Assembly (NCBI RefSeq): GCF_038595005.1
Contig: NZ_CP151997.1
Span: 2,646,362-2,710,361 of the forward strand
Source: Chryseomicrobium sp. FSL W7-1435
GTDB taxonomy: Bacteria; Bacillota; Bacilli; Bacillales_A; Planococcaceae
DNA length: 64,000 nucleotides
Direction of reading: 5' to 3'
Shown here: positions 7,909 to 17,045 of the stretch, in pieces
How positions within the stretch are numbered: the first letter of the stretch is position 1
How the letters are laid out: every line of letters starts with the position of its first letter
Position numbers and translations under genes: made by a program
Notes under the pieces: generated by a model
Seen by the model: the letters and a program-made list of their open reading frames with translations, nothing else
Database searches by the model: none
Told to the model about the DNA's origin: nothing

Positions 7909-8411
7909 CGAAGTGTGGACAAAAATCGTTCTACATCACTTGGCTTATTAAAATGCACGACACGCTTATCAGACGGAAGTTCACGCAAACGCTTCACAAT
8001 ATGCGGTGTTTTTTGCTCTGGAAAATTCCAAATGTATTTGAAAAATTCGTAATCAAAACGTTCCGGGCATCCTTCCGCCATATCCGGACGCACTGTGTTC
8101 CGATACTTTAGAACTCGTTTTGCTGCTCGTGTCATGCAAAGCATCCTTGGAAAATCAAAGAATAGGATCGTGTCTGCTTCTTCGACACGTTTAGAAAGAG
8201 TCCCACCATAATTGCCGTCGATGATCCACTCTTCCTTCTCAAAAATTTCATCTTGAAGCCGTATTTGTTCTTCTCGTGATACTTCTTCGCAACCCTCCCG
8301 CCAATTTAATTGATCTAGATGATAAACCGGGATGGAAAGCATCGCTGTAAGCTCACGTGACAGAGTAGACTTTCCTGCGCCGCTGGAGCCAATGAGTGCT
8401 ATTTTTTTCAT
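7884..8411 (-). CDS. P-loop NTPase, DNA topology modulation (FlaR-like) family
   Basis: A 175-aa cytosolic kinase-like ATPase. Walker A is GSSGAGKS (residues 8-15), followed by HLDQLNW and the motif EEWIIDGNYGGTL, which is typical of adenylate-kinase-like proteins annotated as topology modulation proteins. TILFFDFPRML is the Walker B-like strand. An Arg-rich lid follows (RAAKRVLKYR). The substrate is unknown. The gene is monocistronic. Confidence 0.85.
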   Translation of the reverse strand: MKKIALIGSSGAGKSTLSRELTAMLSIPVYHLDQLNWREGCEEVSREEQIRLQDEIFEKEEWIIDGNYGGTLSKRVEEADTILFFDFPRMLCMTRAAKRVLKYRNTVRPDMAEGCPERFDYEFFKYIWNFPEQKTPHIVKRLRELPSDKRVVHFNKPSDVERFLSTLRKKQAQIK

Positions 8412-8434
8412 ACTGCTACCTCCGTTAATTTTTT

Positions 8435-8495
8435 GACCCTAGGGGTTGTCTCGTTAATTGAAGTTAATTTCTAAAGAGAGACAACCCCAGGGGTC
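8435..8495 (-). terminator. Long inverted repeat, likely terminator
   Basis: Arms 8435-8452 and 8478-8495 (GACCCTAGGGGTTGTCTC and its near-perfect complement) enclose a 25-nt loop. It follows the 163-aa membrane protein gene on the minus strand, but the T tract is poor, so it may instead protect the mRNA end. Confidence 0.5.
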
Positions 8496-8498
8496 ATT

Positions 8499-8990
8499 TT
8501 ATTCTCCCTCAACCCTCGAGTAAATCCATTCGCTGTAATGAGAAGTTGAATAATTAATTGGAGCCGGATGCACGATGTAGTTTTCGTTCACGGATTGAAC
8601 TTTTGGGAAATCTGCGATGATTTCAGTCTGTGCTTCATTCAAACGCTCCATCTCATCTTCAGTCGGTTCAGCATCGAAATAGACGCGCCAAATCAATGTA
8701 TCGCCGATAACCTTTGCATAAATCGCTTTAGTAGCTTTGGGTACAGCAGAGTGTAAAGCCCGATTCGCACTATGAATCAATTTTTTCTGACTCTTACTAG
8801 TTGGTTCTCTTTCCCCGAATGTTTCCCGATTATAAAAACCAATATAAATTCCAGCGAAAATTAGTCCACTACCTATAAGTGCTACTATCAAAGTACTGAT
8901 CGGCTCATTATTTACTTTGACCCCAAGCAACATGGCTCCAACTAAAATGATTGGAATCCCAACAATTGCACGTACAATTTTTACATCCAT
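8499..8990 (-). CDS. Two-TM hypothetical protein, 163 aa
   Basis: Two N-terminal TM helices (residues 7-24 and 33-53) are followed by a soluble domain of about 105 residues with strands (KAIYAKVIGDTLIWRVYFDA). The C-terminal domain is likely cytoplasmic. No known domain is recognised. Confidence 0.66.
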   Translation of the reverse strand: MDVKIVRAIVGIPIILVGAMLLGVKVNNEPISTLIVALIGSGLIFAGIYIGFYNRETFGEREPTSKSQKKLIHSANRALHSAVPKATKAIYAKVIGDTLIWRVYFDAEPTEDEMERLNEAQTEIIADFPKVQSVNENYIVHPAPINYSTSHYSEWIYSRVEGE

Positions 8991-9170
8991 CCCCTACACC
9001 ACGCAATCATCCATTTTCTTCATTTTTACATATCTAGTCATCCTTTACTTTCCTACCACGAAAATAATTTCCAATTTCCTTTCATGCTTGTGATAGATTT
9101 AAACGAACAGAACGAATGTATTAGTGAACGGATTTTTCGCGAAAAAAGCGTCTCAATAATGAGGTGAAAC

Positions 9171-9683
9171 ATGGAACAGCACATTATTAATCAACTCAAA
9201 AATCATAAAGAACAAGGCATCTCACTCGTCCTTGATCAATACGGCGGTTTACTCAAGCACATTGTGAATAAGTACATTGCTGGGCATCCGGAAGAAATCG
9301 AAGAATGCGTAGCCGATATCGTTATCGCGGCTTGGTACCACATCGATGAGTTTGACCCGGAACGCAACTCTTTGAAGAACTGGCTAGCTGTCATTGCCAA
9401 ATTCAAAGCCATCGACCGTCTTCGGAAGTTACAAAGAAGTGGTCAACAAGACGAGTTATCTGACCAAGTTCCAGCAACTGCAGCGCAGACAATCAATTGG
9501 CAAGAAGTTCTTGAAAACCTGTCTCCCCAGGAACAGCGCATTTTTAAACGGTATTATTTTGAAGGATCGTCTGCCCGGGAAATTGCATCGGAATACGAAG
9601 TGAAAGAATCGTGGATTCACAATAAGCTTTCACGGAGCCGAAAAAAGTTGCGCACATATTTTCAACAGGAAGAGGGATCCTAA
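9171..9683 (+). CDS. ECF-type RNA polymerase sigma factor, 170 aa
   Basis: A sigma-70 family regulator. Region 2 is visible at about residues 20-85 (ECVADIVIAAWYHIDEFDPE, then LKNWLAVIAKFKAIDRLRKL, the -10 recognition helix) and region 4 at 110-165 (LSPQEQRIFKRYYFEGSSAREI, then a helix-turn-helix). It overlaps the next gene by one base (TAATG), and that product is a membrane anti-sigma factor, so the sigma factor is probably held inactive at the membrane until a signal arrives. It does not match SigW. Confidence 0.9.
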   Translation: MEQHIINQLKNHKEQGISLVLDQYGGLLKHIVNKYIAGHPEEIEECVADIVIAAWYHIDEFDPERNSLKNWLAVIAKFKAIDRLRKLQRSGQQDELSDQVPATAAQTINWQEVLENLSPQEQRIFKRYYFEGSSAREIASEYEVKESWIHNKLSRSRKKLRTYFQQEEGS

Positions 9684-10666
9684 TGAGCCTTTATAGCGAC
9701 TTTAATGACATCGACGCAGAAATTACAACTCATGACAATAAATCCTTAACGAAATTAGAGAAAAAACGCATCAAAAAACGTATTCAAAAAAAGTTATCCC
9801 CAGCAAAACGACGTGTTGGTTTTATTGCTGCTTCAGTTGCAGCTATTGCTTTGAGCGCAATTGTTGTAACGAGCCCAACCATTGCTAACATGCCTTTAGT
9901 GGCGGGTCTTTTAGAAGATTGGAAGCCTGGCGAAAACCAAGATTTCACAGAGTACAAAAATCCAATTGGCATCACAGCCACTACTGAAAATGGTGAGTTA
10001 ACTTTGAACGAAGTGATTGTGGACTACGATAAAATTCTTATCAGCTCCACTTTTGTAAAACCCGACGACTTTAGTTATTCACATAGATATCAGATGTTAC
10101 CCGATATATATATGAATGGGGAAAAGCTCGAAGTGACGAACACAGCTGCCCAATCCATCGAGCAAAACTCTTCAATGTACACTGTTTACATTGAAGTGGG
10201 ACTTGCTGCTCCGCTTGATTCTGCTGAACTAGATTTAGAAATCGTTTATGCACGCATGTTAACACCAGATGAATCAGATCCAATTGATGGCGTGCGATTA
10301 TCAGAACCTTGGAAGTTTGACGTGAATGCGAATCAACTCGCTGTCCAGGAAAACACTGTTGTTAGCACACCCTCTATCACAGTTCCCGCGCTTGATGGAG
10401 GAAGCTTTGTGGTCGATAAGGTCATTCGTACACCAATTTCGACTACTATTTACTTTAGTGAATCGACCGTAGGGAGCGAATTAAATATTCAGTTGGTTGA
10501 TGCTGAGGGAAATGCTTATTCATGGGACAATGCCTACATTGAAGATGATAAAACTGGTATGTTCTCCTTCTCTGGTGTTTCATTCGTGGATAAAGAGTTA
10601 TTCATTCAAGCACGTGAATACTATCCAGACAATAAACTCGGGGAGTTGGTAGCGATTCCTGAGTAA
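9683..10666 (+). CDS. Membrane anti-sigma factor with DUF4179 domain, 327 aa
   Basis: A short cytosolic N-terminus (residues 1-45) precedes one TM segment (VGFIAASVAAIALSAIVV, about 46-63) and a large extracytoplasmic beta-rich region. This is the DUF4179 plus C-terminal DUF5643-like plan of ECF anti-sigma factors in Bacillales. It is co-transcribed with the sigma gene through a TAATG junction. It would sequester the sigma factor; the signal sensed is unknown. A strong terminator follows. Confidence 0.85.
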   Translation: MSLYSDFNDIDAEITTHDNKSLTKLEKKRIKKRIQKKLSPAKRRVGFIAASVAAIALSAIVVTSPTIANMPLVAGLLEDWKPGENQDFTEYKNPIGITATTENGELTLNEVIVDYDKILISSTFVKPDDFSYSHRYQMLPDIYMNGEKLEVTNTAAQSIEQNSSMYTVYIEVGLAAPLDSAELDLEIVYARMLTPDESDPIDGVRLSEPWKFDVNANQLAVQENTVVSTPSITVPALDGGSFVVDKVIRTPISTTIYFSESTVGSELNIQLVDAEGNAYSWDNAYIEDDKTGMFSFSGVSFVDKELFIQAREYYPDNKLGELVAIPE

Positions 10667-10667
10667 C

Positions 10668-10709
10668 CAAAAACCAGGACGTCTCGTAAAGAGATGTCCT
10701 GGTTTTTGA
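10668..10709 (+). terminator. Terminator of the ECF sigma operon
   Basis: A stem AAAACCAGGAC(g)TCTC / GAGA(t)GTCCTGGTTTTT starting just after the anti-sigma stop codon. The 3' arm provides the T tract. Confidence 0.9.
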
Positions 10710-10866
10710 TTAAAGATTAACTATACTACTATAACATGGAACCTTTTCTAAAATTATGAGTCTATCTTTAAAATACACTAATAAGATTGTAGTGTAGTCT
10801 ACTTCATCAATTTAATTAGTGCAGTTTAAAAATTAATTTCCCTATATACCTTTTGGAGGTGTTTTT

Positions 10867-11151
10867 GTGAAAAAGATATTCCCTCTAGTGTCCTTGCTCT
10901 TTTTACTACTTGGGTTCAGCATTTTTATCTCTATGTCGCAAGAAAACGTATGGGCAAGCACACTTACATTCCACACAGCCGGTCAGCCATTTATAATTAT
11001 TTTTATGATGTACAGTGTTATTGCTTTTGTCTTTGCGTTGCTAAGTACTAAAAACACTTACAAATTTATACTTATTTCCGCAAATGCGCTACTTCTCATC
11101 GCTACTGCTTTACTGAGTTTTATTGCTATTTTCGGTTTTCAGTCCGCTTGA
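10867..11151 (+). CDS. Three-TM hypothetical membrane protein, 94 aa
   Basis: The protein begins with GTG behind TTGGAGGTG and has three hydrophobic segments (residues 5-23, 41-60 and 70-92). It resembles the small YesK-like membrane proteins of Bacillales only in general plan. No function is suggested. Confidence 0.65.
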   Translation: MKKIFPLVSLLFLLLGFSIFISMSQENVWASTLTFHTAGQPFIIIFMMYSVIAFVFALLSTKNTYKFILISANALLLIATALLSFIAIFGFQSA

Positions 11152-11191
11152 AGCTTACAGTCTTAGGCGAACTCTATTCTTAATTTCAGAG

Positions 11192-11701
11192 CTATTCGAT
11201 AACTTCTATAACAAACGAATAACTAGCTGTCCCTTGCTCCCAGTGGGCTAAAACTTCATAGATGAATATACCTGTCTCAGATAGATCCACTTCTTTTGTT
11301 TGTTTAAGAATTGTGTAATTATCATTCCATATTCGCAAAATATAATTATTCGGTGGATCTTCAAAATTCAATTCTACAGACGTATCAGAAGAAACTTGCA
11401 AGGCTGTCTTGCCTTTGACTAAATCTGGCGGCGATTCAGAATCTGCCTCTATCCCTTCTCCTTTGCCATCCCCATTATCAATAGTCCAACTATACGAGCC
11501 AAGAAAAGGATGAAGAATTTCTTCGCCAAAATTTATAGTTAGGTCTGGGGGTTCAAGAGCTGTATCTTCTGGGGTGATAGCTATCTGTACGTTTTCTGTT
11601 ATTTCTTTTGTTTCGCTAATTGTATCACTTTCATCAGAATAACCCATTAGTACCAAAAGGGTGGCTAAAGTTAGACCAATCGCTAAACGCTTCAACTGCA
11701 T
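11192..11701 (-). CDS. Exported protein, lipoprotein-like but without the lipobox cysteine
   Basis: The N-terminus (KRLAIGLTLATLLVLMGYSDE) is a lipoprotein signal peptide in which the expected Cys after LMG is Tyr (TAT in place of TGT, one base). The rest is a beta-rich domain with DLTINFGEEILHP and a repeated beta-sandwich pattern. If the Cys really is lost, the protein would stay as a signal-anchored or secreted form. It could also be a sequencing error. The family is unknown. Confidence 0.66.
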   Translation of the reverse strand: MQLKRLAIGLTLATLLVLMGYSDESDTISETKEITENVQIAITPEDTALEPPDLTINFGEEILHPFLGSYSWTIDNGDGKGEGIEADSESPPDLVKGKTALQVSSDTSVELNFEDPPNNYILRIWNDNYTILKQTKEVDLSETGIFIYEVLAHWEQGTASYSFVIEVIE

Positions 11702-11761
11702 CCCCCCTCTTCATAGTGGACGTTACTTTTTAAAAAAGTGTCATACTCTCAAAGAAATTGT

Positions 11762-11953
11762 TTAATTAAAAATCGTAAGATAAATTAGTGCTCCAATGAT
11801 AAGCACTATAATAAGTACTCCTGTCCCTTTCCAACCAAGGCCTCCTACTAAATCTTGCAGCCCACTGCCTTGAATACTTCCCCCAGGATTATTTCGCAAC
11901 TCTGTTTGTCTCAGTCTTTCTCGTCTTTGTTCATGCGTCTCTTTTGATGACAT
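11762..11953 (-). CDS. DUF6366-like small membrane protein, 63 aa
   Basis: A charged N-terminus (ETHEQRRERLRQTELRNNPG) is followed by a glycine-rich linker (LQDLVGGLGWKGTG) and a C-terminal TM segment (VLIIVLIIGALIYLTIF). This matches the DUF6366 plan as I know it. I chose ATG 11953, behind an AAGGGGG site; an upstream in-frame ATG at 11977 lacks one. The function is unknown. Confidence 0.7.
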   Translation of the reverse strand: MSSKETHEQRRERLRQTELRNNPGGSIQGSGLQDLVGGLGWKGTGVLIIVLIIGALIYLTIFN

Positions 11954-12094
11954 TTCATTTTCCCCCTTCACTGTCATGTAACTCTATTCCTTTTCCAAAG
12001 AAGAATATAATGCTTTGCCAGCTTCACATGAGTACTTTGAAGAAGTTTTCGTGTAGTATGTAATTCCTTGCTTTCTGGATAACCTGGGTATAAC

Positions 12095-12583
12095 TCAAAC
12101 TATCGGTAAATGCATAATGTTCTGCGGACCTTTAGGACCCACAAATACTTCCCTGTTATCCACAAATCCTATTTTTCGGTACAGTGAGGCTGCTGCCTCA
12201 TTTCGTTGATTAACCCCGAGTACAAGTTCATCCACATGTGGAAAAGTAGTTTTTATTAAATCAGGTAGCTGGTGAAGGGCTGTTTTGGCGTAGCCTTTTC
12301 CTTGATGCTGCTGATTAATTGAAAATGAGGTAAGGAGCTTTGCCTTCGTGTTTGAAGAATACTTTGCAAGCTTCTTTCCTTCTTCTAATGTAAAGTAGCC
12401 AACTGGTTCTTCAGCATTTAAAATGACGACATGTAGCGCGGACTCTTCAACTAACGGACTGTTCATCTTTTCTACAGGTAAACTCGTAAACTGTCGTTGT
12501 TCTTCTGGAAGTTCAAATTTTTCAAGCGCTTCTCGGAAGTTTTCGGTAAAGGGGGTTATACGAATAGTATGAGATGTAATCAC
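12095..12583 (-). CDS. GNAT N-acetyltransferase, 162 aa
   Basis: Single-domain GNAT. The acetyl-CoA loop QQHQGKGYAKTAL (motif A) follows the strand LTSFSINQ, and the C-terminal motif AAASLYRKIGFV is present. The N-terminal VGYFTLEEGKK strand is also typical. The substrate cannot be read from the sequence. It lies just downstream of a TPR protein gene on the same strand. Confidence 0.88.
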   Translation of the reverse strand: MITSHTIRITPFTENFREALEKFELPEEQRQFTSLPVEKMNSPLVEESALHVVILNAEEPVGYFTLEEGKKLAKYSSNTKAKLLTSFSINQQHQGKGYAKTALHQLPDLIKTTFPHVDELVLGVNQRNEAAASLYRKIGFVDNREVFVGPKGPQNIMHLPIV

Positions 12584-12618
12584 AATCTTAACTCCTTTCT
12601 ATATCAGTGCACTACCTT

Positions 12619-13110
12619 CTAGGACCACTTGTCATCCAAATGATCTGCATAAAAGGCGAGTGTTTTTTTATACTTTCTAATTTCGTCGTTAGTTGTAGTG
12701 GCTAAGAGCGTTTTGAGGAGCAATTGCACTGCGTCATGCGATTCTCCTAAATTGTACAGCGTCATGGCATAAAAAGATTTCAAAGCATGATTACCTGGAA
12801 AGTGATTTAATGCTTCAACAAATACTCGTTTGGACTTCTGATAATCTCCTAGTGCGCGATAAGTACTCCCAAGCCCTAGGTATGCATTTTCTAAATCTGT
12901 CGCATCAAGTCCACCTTGGAGTGCTTTTTCATAATGAGGCACTGCCTTCGCTTCTTCCCCAAGTGCATCATAACTCCAGGCACATTGGTACTGGATATAG
13001 GCATCTTCAGGATGTCCATCAGCAAGTTGAGTAAGGATTTTATTTGATTCTATGTAGTTATTTTCTTCCCGAAGCAATAATGCCTCTTTTAGACTTTGTT
13101 CACGTGTCAT
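12619..13110 (-). CDS. Tetratricopeptide-repeat protein, 163 aa
   Basis: At least three TPR units are visible: PEDAYIQYQCAWSYDALGEE, then LENAYLGLGSTYRALGDYQK, then NHALKSFYAMTLYNLGESHD. These are helical hairpins of 34 residues, typical of protein-interaction scaffolds. It is cytosolic, with no signal peptide. It is 35 nt upstream of the GNAT gene and probably in the same operon. Confidence 0.85.
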   Translation of the reverse strand: MTREQSLKEALLLREENNYIESNKILTQLADGHPEDAYIQYQCAWSYDALGEEAKAVPHYEKALQGGLDATDLENAYLGLGSTYRALGDYQKSKRVFVEALNHFPGNHALKSFYAMTLYNLGESHDAVQLLLKTLLATTTNDEIRKYKKTLAFYADHLDDKWS

Positions 13111-13154
13111 TTTGATTTACCTTTTCCTTTTAAAATTTCTTTCCTGTAAAGATT

Positions 13155-13871
13155 TCATTTTATGGCATGAAACACAAACGAATGAGATTGTTCATTTGCC
13201 AGTTTGTCTTCCCAATCTTCGAACACCACAACATCTCTAAATCCGACTGCTTTTACAGAAAGCATAAGTTCTTCGTAACTACGAAACTTCAATTGCATTT
13301 TTTCACGTACAATCGTTTCTCCCGTTTCAACAAATTTTACAGTTTCATAAAATGTAAAGATGTCATCTTCCATCCCTTCGTACTCCGTCCAAATTTCTAA
13401 AGCTGCTCCGGTTTCTGGATGTGTTGCTTTATCTGGTGTTAGATCCTTCTGCCAGTATTCCCACACTCTTTTTGCAGGATTTCTTGTGTCAAAAACAAGC
13501 TGTCCACCAGGCTTTAAACTTTGGTAGATATCTCTAAGAGTCGTTAACCAACTTTCTTCTGTCAGGAAGACTTGTGCTACATTGGCGGTCATGATGACAA
13601 AATCGTATGATTTAGGTTGCAGGTCTTTACTGTCACCTAAAATCCATTTAATTTCAGATTGTAAGCTATGCTCTATCGCATAATCGATAGCCTCTGCGTT
13701 AGGGTCAATTGCTGTCACAAGGTAACCCGCTTCCGCTAATTTTTTCGTCACTCTTCCTGTACCACACCCTAAATCCGCTACAGTCTTTCCACTTGATTGG
13801 TTCAGCAGTTTCAATAAAAACTCGCTATCTTTTTCATATGTATTTACTTGATCATAAATAAGAGGTATCAC
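13155..13871 (-). CDS. SAM-dependent methyltransferase, class I, 238 aa
   Basis: Rossmann-fold methyltransferase. Motif I VADLGCGTGRVTKKLAE binds SAM (about residues 30-45), motif II is TAIDPNAEAID, and motif III is DFVIMTANVAQVF. The C-terminal half has the GQLVFDTRNP strand. The substrate is unknown. It starts 1 nt after the stop of the upstream GNAT gene, so the two are co-transcribed. Confidence 0.87.
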   Translation of the reverse strand: MIPLIYDQVNTYEKDSEFLLKLLNQSSGKTVADLGCGTGRVTKKLAEAGYLVTAIDPNAEAIDYAIEHSLQSEIKWILGDSKDLQPKSYDFVIMTANVAQVFLTEESWLTTLRDIYQSLKPGGQLVFDTRNPAKRVWEYWQKDLTPDKATHPETGAALEIWTEYEGMEDDIFTFYETVKFVETGETIVREKMQLKFRSYEELMLSVKAVGFRDVVVFEDWEDKLANEQSHSFVFHAIK

Positions 13872-13872
13872 T

Positions 13873-14334
13873 TTATTCAGTTCCTTTCAATTCCAGAGCC
13901 AGTCTCACTTGGTCTCGGCACTGGATGCCATTTTCAAAGATGGGTTCTGGATAGTGCAAGGTAAAATAATCTGGAACTATCCCAACCAACCGGAAACCGC
14001 ACCTTTGGTACAGCGCGAGTTGCCCGATACTAGAATTCCCGGTTGCGACATGAATACTCGCATATTCAAGCACCCTCGCTGTTTCAATCGCATGGAGGAT
14101 CAGCTGCTTCCCTAGGCCTTTCCCCTGCCAGTGTTCAGCGACTGCCACATTCATAAGCTCTATTCCCTGAGGAGATTGTTGTTGAAGAATGTATACACCG
14201 ATACATTGACCTTCAATTTCTAAGACATAGCAATGACCTGATCGACTATAAGAATGAATTTGATTTTCGGACGGGTCTGCTAACAGCAAGAGCTCCATAG
14301 GAAGTGGTTCATGTGGATATAATTTTCGTATCAT
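13873..14334 (-). CDS. GNAT N-acetyltransferase, 153 aa
   Basis: Single-domain GNAT with motif A VAEHWQGKGLGKQLILHAIE and the C-terminal ALYQRCGFRLVG. It overlaps the upstream membrane protein gene by 4 nt and is followed at once by a methyltransferase gene, giving a three-gene operon. The substrate is unknown. Confidence 0.88.
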   Translation of the reverse strand: MIRKLYPHEPLPMELLLLADPSENQIHSYSRSGHCYVLEIEGQCIGVYILQQQSPQGIELMNVAVAEHWQGKGLGKQLILHAIETARVLEYASIHVATGNSSIGQLALYQRCGFRLVGIVPDYFTLHYPEPIFENGIQCRDQVRLALELKGTE

Positions 14335-14990
14335 TCCGGCTCCACAACTTTCGCAGTAAAGGATTGATTCCGTTTCACAAAATCAGTTACCCAAGCGATA
14401 TCCACTGGACCATTCAAGACTTGGTAGTAGTCCATATCTCCATAATTAATCAAGCGGTTTTCATAAACCGACCCGCCTGTCCAGTTATTATCGAAAATGA
14501 GACTAACCACAAAGCCTTGTTCATTCGATAAATCTGAGTCCCATTCTCGATTATTCATCTTCTTCACATCATATTGATTCAAAAATGTCTTCCATTCTGC
14601 CATTGCCTCTTTGTCTTCGATTATGTACATCTCTCCAGCTAAATCGACTTGTAGATGTAGCGCTTTTTCAGTTTGAAAATCAAAAGCATGATCCAAGCTT
14701 TTCACACGGTACTCATCATACAGACTGAAAACGAATGAAGCACTTGTGATTACAGCTATACTCACAGCCATGAATGTATACCACTTTTTAGATTTTTCCG
14801 ATGTTACATTCTCAAACTTTCGTGCTAAGCCGCGAGCTACTGGAATTACTAAAACAAACAATACGATAATGCTTAAAAATAACGCTAGAAATGGAGCTCC
14901 ATTTAAGTAATTGTATGCTCCAAGATAAAATAGAATGGATAATGCCATTCCTACACTCCCGAAAACCACCCAATACTGCATTTCTCTCAT
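14331..14990 (-). CDS. Membrane-anchored hypothetical protein, 219 aa
   Basis: Three hydrophobic segments lie in the first 95 residues (9-27, 32-52 and 73-93). They are followed by an acidic, probably extracytoplasmic domain of about 120 residues. No recognised domain. Its stop overlaps the GNAT start (ATGA), so the operon order is membrane protein, GNAT, methyltransferase. Confidence 0.66.
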   Translation of the reverse strand: MREMQYWVVFGSVGMALSILFYLGAYNYLNGAPFLALFLSIIVLFVLVIPVARGLARKFENVTSEKSKKWYTFMAVSIAVITSASFVFSLYDEYRVKSLDHAFDFQTEKALHLQVDLAGEMYIIEDKEAMAEWKTFLNQYDVKKMNNREWDSDLSNEQGFVVSLIFDNNWTGGSVYENRLINYGDMDYYQVLNGPVDIAWVTDFVKRNQSFTAKVVEPE

Positions 14991-15110
14991 CCCGTAACCC
15001 CCTAAAAAGTAATTACACTATTCTTTTAATTCCATCTATACGTTTTAAGTGTACCATTTAGTTCCATCTTTCCTAGATGTTTGGTAATCTTTTTTAAAGG
15101 AGCGATATCT

Positions 15111-15422
15111 ATGAGGTTTATTAGAATTTCTTTATTTTTTAGTTTCCTTCTGCTCTTAGTCGGATGTGCGGATGAGGAGCAACCAAACATTTCTCAAACA
15201 CTTAAGGAAGATTTCAGAGGCGAAGTTACAGAGCTAAATGAAGATTCATTTTTAATTGAGTATGGTGCAAATGACTTTGCTTTATTAAAAGCAGATGCAT
15301 CTATCCTCGAGGAGCTCACTATTGGGGATGTAGTGATTGTAGAAATTGATGGGGGCATCAATGAATCTGATCCATTACGAGCGGCTACGAAAAAAGTTGA
15401 GGTTATTGATTCTACCAATTAG
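15111..15422 (+). CDS. Small lipoprotein, 103 aa
   Basis: The signal peptide ends with lipobox LLLVGC. The mature domain is small and beta-rich (RGEVTELNEDSFLIEY, then GDVVIVEIDGG), resembling an OB-like or DUF3221-type fold. Start chosen at ATG 15111, which has AAAGGAG upstream; an earlier in-frame start at 15081 does not. It is 17 nt upstream of another exported protein gene. Confidence 0.68.
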   Translation: MRFIRISLFFSFLLLLVGCADEEQPNISQTLKEDFRGEVTELNEDSFLIEYGANDFALLKADASILEELTIGDVVIVEIDGGINESDPLRAATKKVEVIDSTN

Positions 15423-15439
15423 ACATGAGGACTAAGCAT

Positions 15440-15865
15440 ATGAAAAAAGCTATTTTAATAGGTATCGCTGGATTAGTTTTAATCGGTGCAATATGGTTTT
15501 ATTTCAATCAAAATCAGGATACGACTTTCGGGGAAGTATATGAAAGTGTATTTAATGGTTCAGACATATCTGAAGTCGTTATTGAAGAAAAGCTAAAGAA
15601 CAATTTTAATTCAGAAAATGAACAGGTACTTGATGTTGCGGAATTTAAAGAGATTATAGAGCAATCGAGTGATATGAGACTAAAAGAATCTGATATGCCA
15701 CCACTAAATACTTATGAAATGACAATTTATTACACTCATAATGGTGAAGAGAAAATGACTGCAATTGTAGTCGGCTACAACAACACTTTACAAATGGTGG
15801 ATGGTAAATTTTATACCATTGAAAGTCGAAACTCTTTATTTGAATTGATTTATCAGGAACTGTAA
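15440..15865 (+). CDS. Membrane-anchored hypothetical protein, 141 aa
   Basis: One N-terminal TM segment (AILIGIAGLVLIGAIWFYF) precedes an extracytoplasmic domain of about 115 residues with an ...EMTIYYTHNGEEKM strand. I chose ATG 15440 because GAGGA lies 10 nt upstream; ATG 15425 is an alternative. It is likely in an operon with the lipoprotein upstream. A hairpin TGTCCAaCAG/CTGcTGGACA at 15874-15900 may end it. Confidence 0.62.
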   Translation: MKKAILIGIAGLVLIGAIWFYFNQNQDTTFGEVYESVFNGSDISEVVIEEKLKNNFNSENEQVLDVAEFKEIIEQSSDMRLKESDMPPLNTYEMTIYYTHNGEEKMTAIVVGYNNTLQMVDGKFYTIESRNSLFELIYQEL

Positions 15866-15950
15866 ATAACAAATGTCCAACAGATAATAGCTGCTGGACA
15901 GTGATTTAATTAACTTATTTCCACTATTCAATTGGTTGATTAACAGACCT

Positions 15951-16100
15951 TTATGCCTTCGTAACTGCTTCTAATTCATTTAATCGTTTTTCAACAGTAG
16001 TCAATTTTGCGTTCGCCTGCGTAGCAAGTGTAAAACCAATAATCCCAAATATAAAACCCATAGTTGCGAATGTAAAAGCCATGATTGTGAATGCCTCCAT
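15951..16100 (-). CDS. Small membrane protein with coiled-coil tail, 49 aa
   Basis: A 150-bp frame begins at ATG 16100 behind GGGGAGGA. Residues 4-27 form a TM segment (FATMGFIFGIIGFTLA) and residues 30-47 a short amphipathic helix (LTTVEKRLNELEAV). This plan is common among short Bacillales proteins of unknown function. Confidence 0.65.
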   Translation of the reverse strand: MEAFTIMAFTFATMGFIFGIIGFTLATQANAKLTTVEKRLNELEAVTKA

Positions 16101-16242
16101 GCTAACATCCTCCCCTTTGTTTACATCTGTTTCCTACTATACGGAGAACGAGTATCAAAAGTTCCAATCGTTTATATTTCCCCTATACAAAACCAAAGAG
16201 AAACAAGTCACTTCTAAACTAAGATACTATTACTGAGAACTA

Positions 16243-17022
16243 CTAAACATTTGCACGAACTATATAGCGGGAAAATGTTATCAGAAGACCTCTGTGAGTA
16301 GCATTTTGATTGAAGACTTTTGAAATTATAGCTAAGTTTAGTTCTTTCACTGTTTTATAAATTTCAGGTCTTTGGCCAAAACATCTCATTTTCACTACAT
16401 CCAGAGGGGTATGTAAATATTCAACACTGTTAACGACTTCCACTTCCCATTGTAAAAACTCACTCGATTCTAGTCTTTGGTTGAGGGTATTTAAAATCGG
16501 TGTTCCTTGTAACTCATCAAATAAATTAGGAAATAAAATAGGGAGCTCTTTTCCTGAAGCATCTCCAGGGTGAAGCCCAATAAACTTCCCGCTTTTCTTT
16601 AAAACCCTGCTAATAGAAGGATATGCGGAAGTTGGTCCTTTTCTGTTATAAACAAAATCAAACTCTTCCGTTCTAAAAGGCAACCCATTTTTCGTGTTTC
16701 CAACAATAAAAGATACATTCTTTCCTTTAGCTTGATTACCGATGTGCACAAAGTTCTCTGTCGCATCAAAACCTACTATTTCTTTTGCAAAAGAACTGCA
16801 TTTAATCGTGAATTCACCGTGCCCACATCCAACATCCAACACTTTCTTATTCACTATATTGTGAAGGACTTCTAGATCAAAATTAGATTCTCCGTTAGGC
16901 TCTGTTCGTGTAGAATCCCAAGAATATTCATATTCACCTTGAAGCTTACTGAGTTGGTTGTACCATTCGAGTGAATGTGGTGGCAGCCACTTTTCTAAGG
17001 TTGATGGATTCATTAACTTCAT
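16243..17022 (-). CDS. SAM-dependent methyltransferase, 259 aa
   Basis: Class I methyltransferase. Motif I is VLDVGCGHGEFTIKC, then VGFDATENFV, then FDFVYNRKGPTS with the GKFIGLHPGD strand. These match the 23S rRNA/rlmA-like or generic methyltransferase 11/25 group. The substrate is unknown. It lies downstream of a GNAT gene on the same strand. Confidence 0.85.
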   Translation of the reverse strand: MKLMNPSTLEKWLPPHSLEWYNQLSKLQGEYEYSWDSTRTEPNGESNFDLEVLHNIVNKKVLDVGCGHGEFTIKCSSFAKEIVGFDATENFVHIGNQAKGKNVSFIVGNTKNGLPFRTEEFDFVYNRKGPTSAYPSISRVLKKSGKFIGLHPGDASGKELPILFPNLFDELQGTPILNTLNQRLESSEFLQWEVEVVNSVEYLHTPLDVVKMRCFGQRPEIYKTVKELNLAIISKVFNQNATHRGLLITFSRYIVRANV

Positions 17023-17045
17023 ATTCTAACCCCACTTCAAATTAA

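Noticed and set aside
8435..8495. Insertion-sequence inverted repeats
   Set aside because: The arms are separated by only 25 bp with no gene between them; it is a hairpin in RNA.
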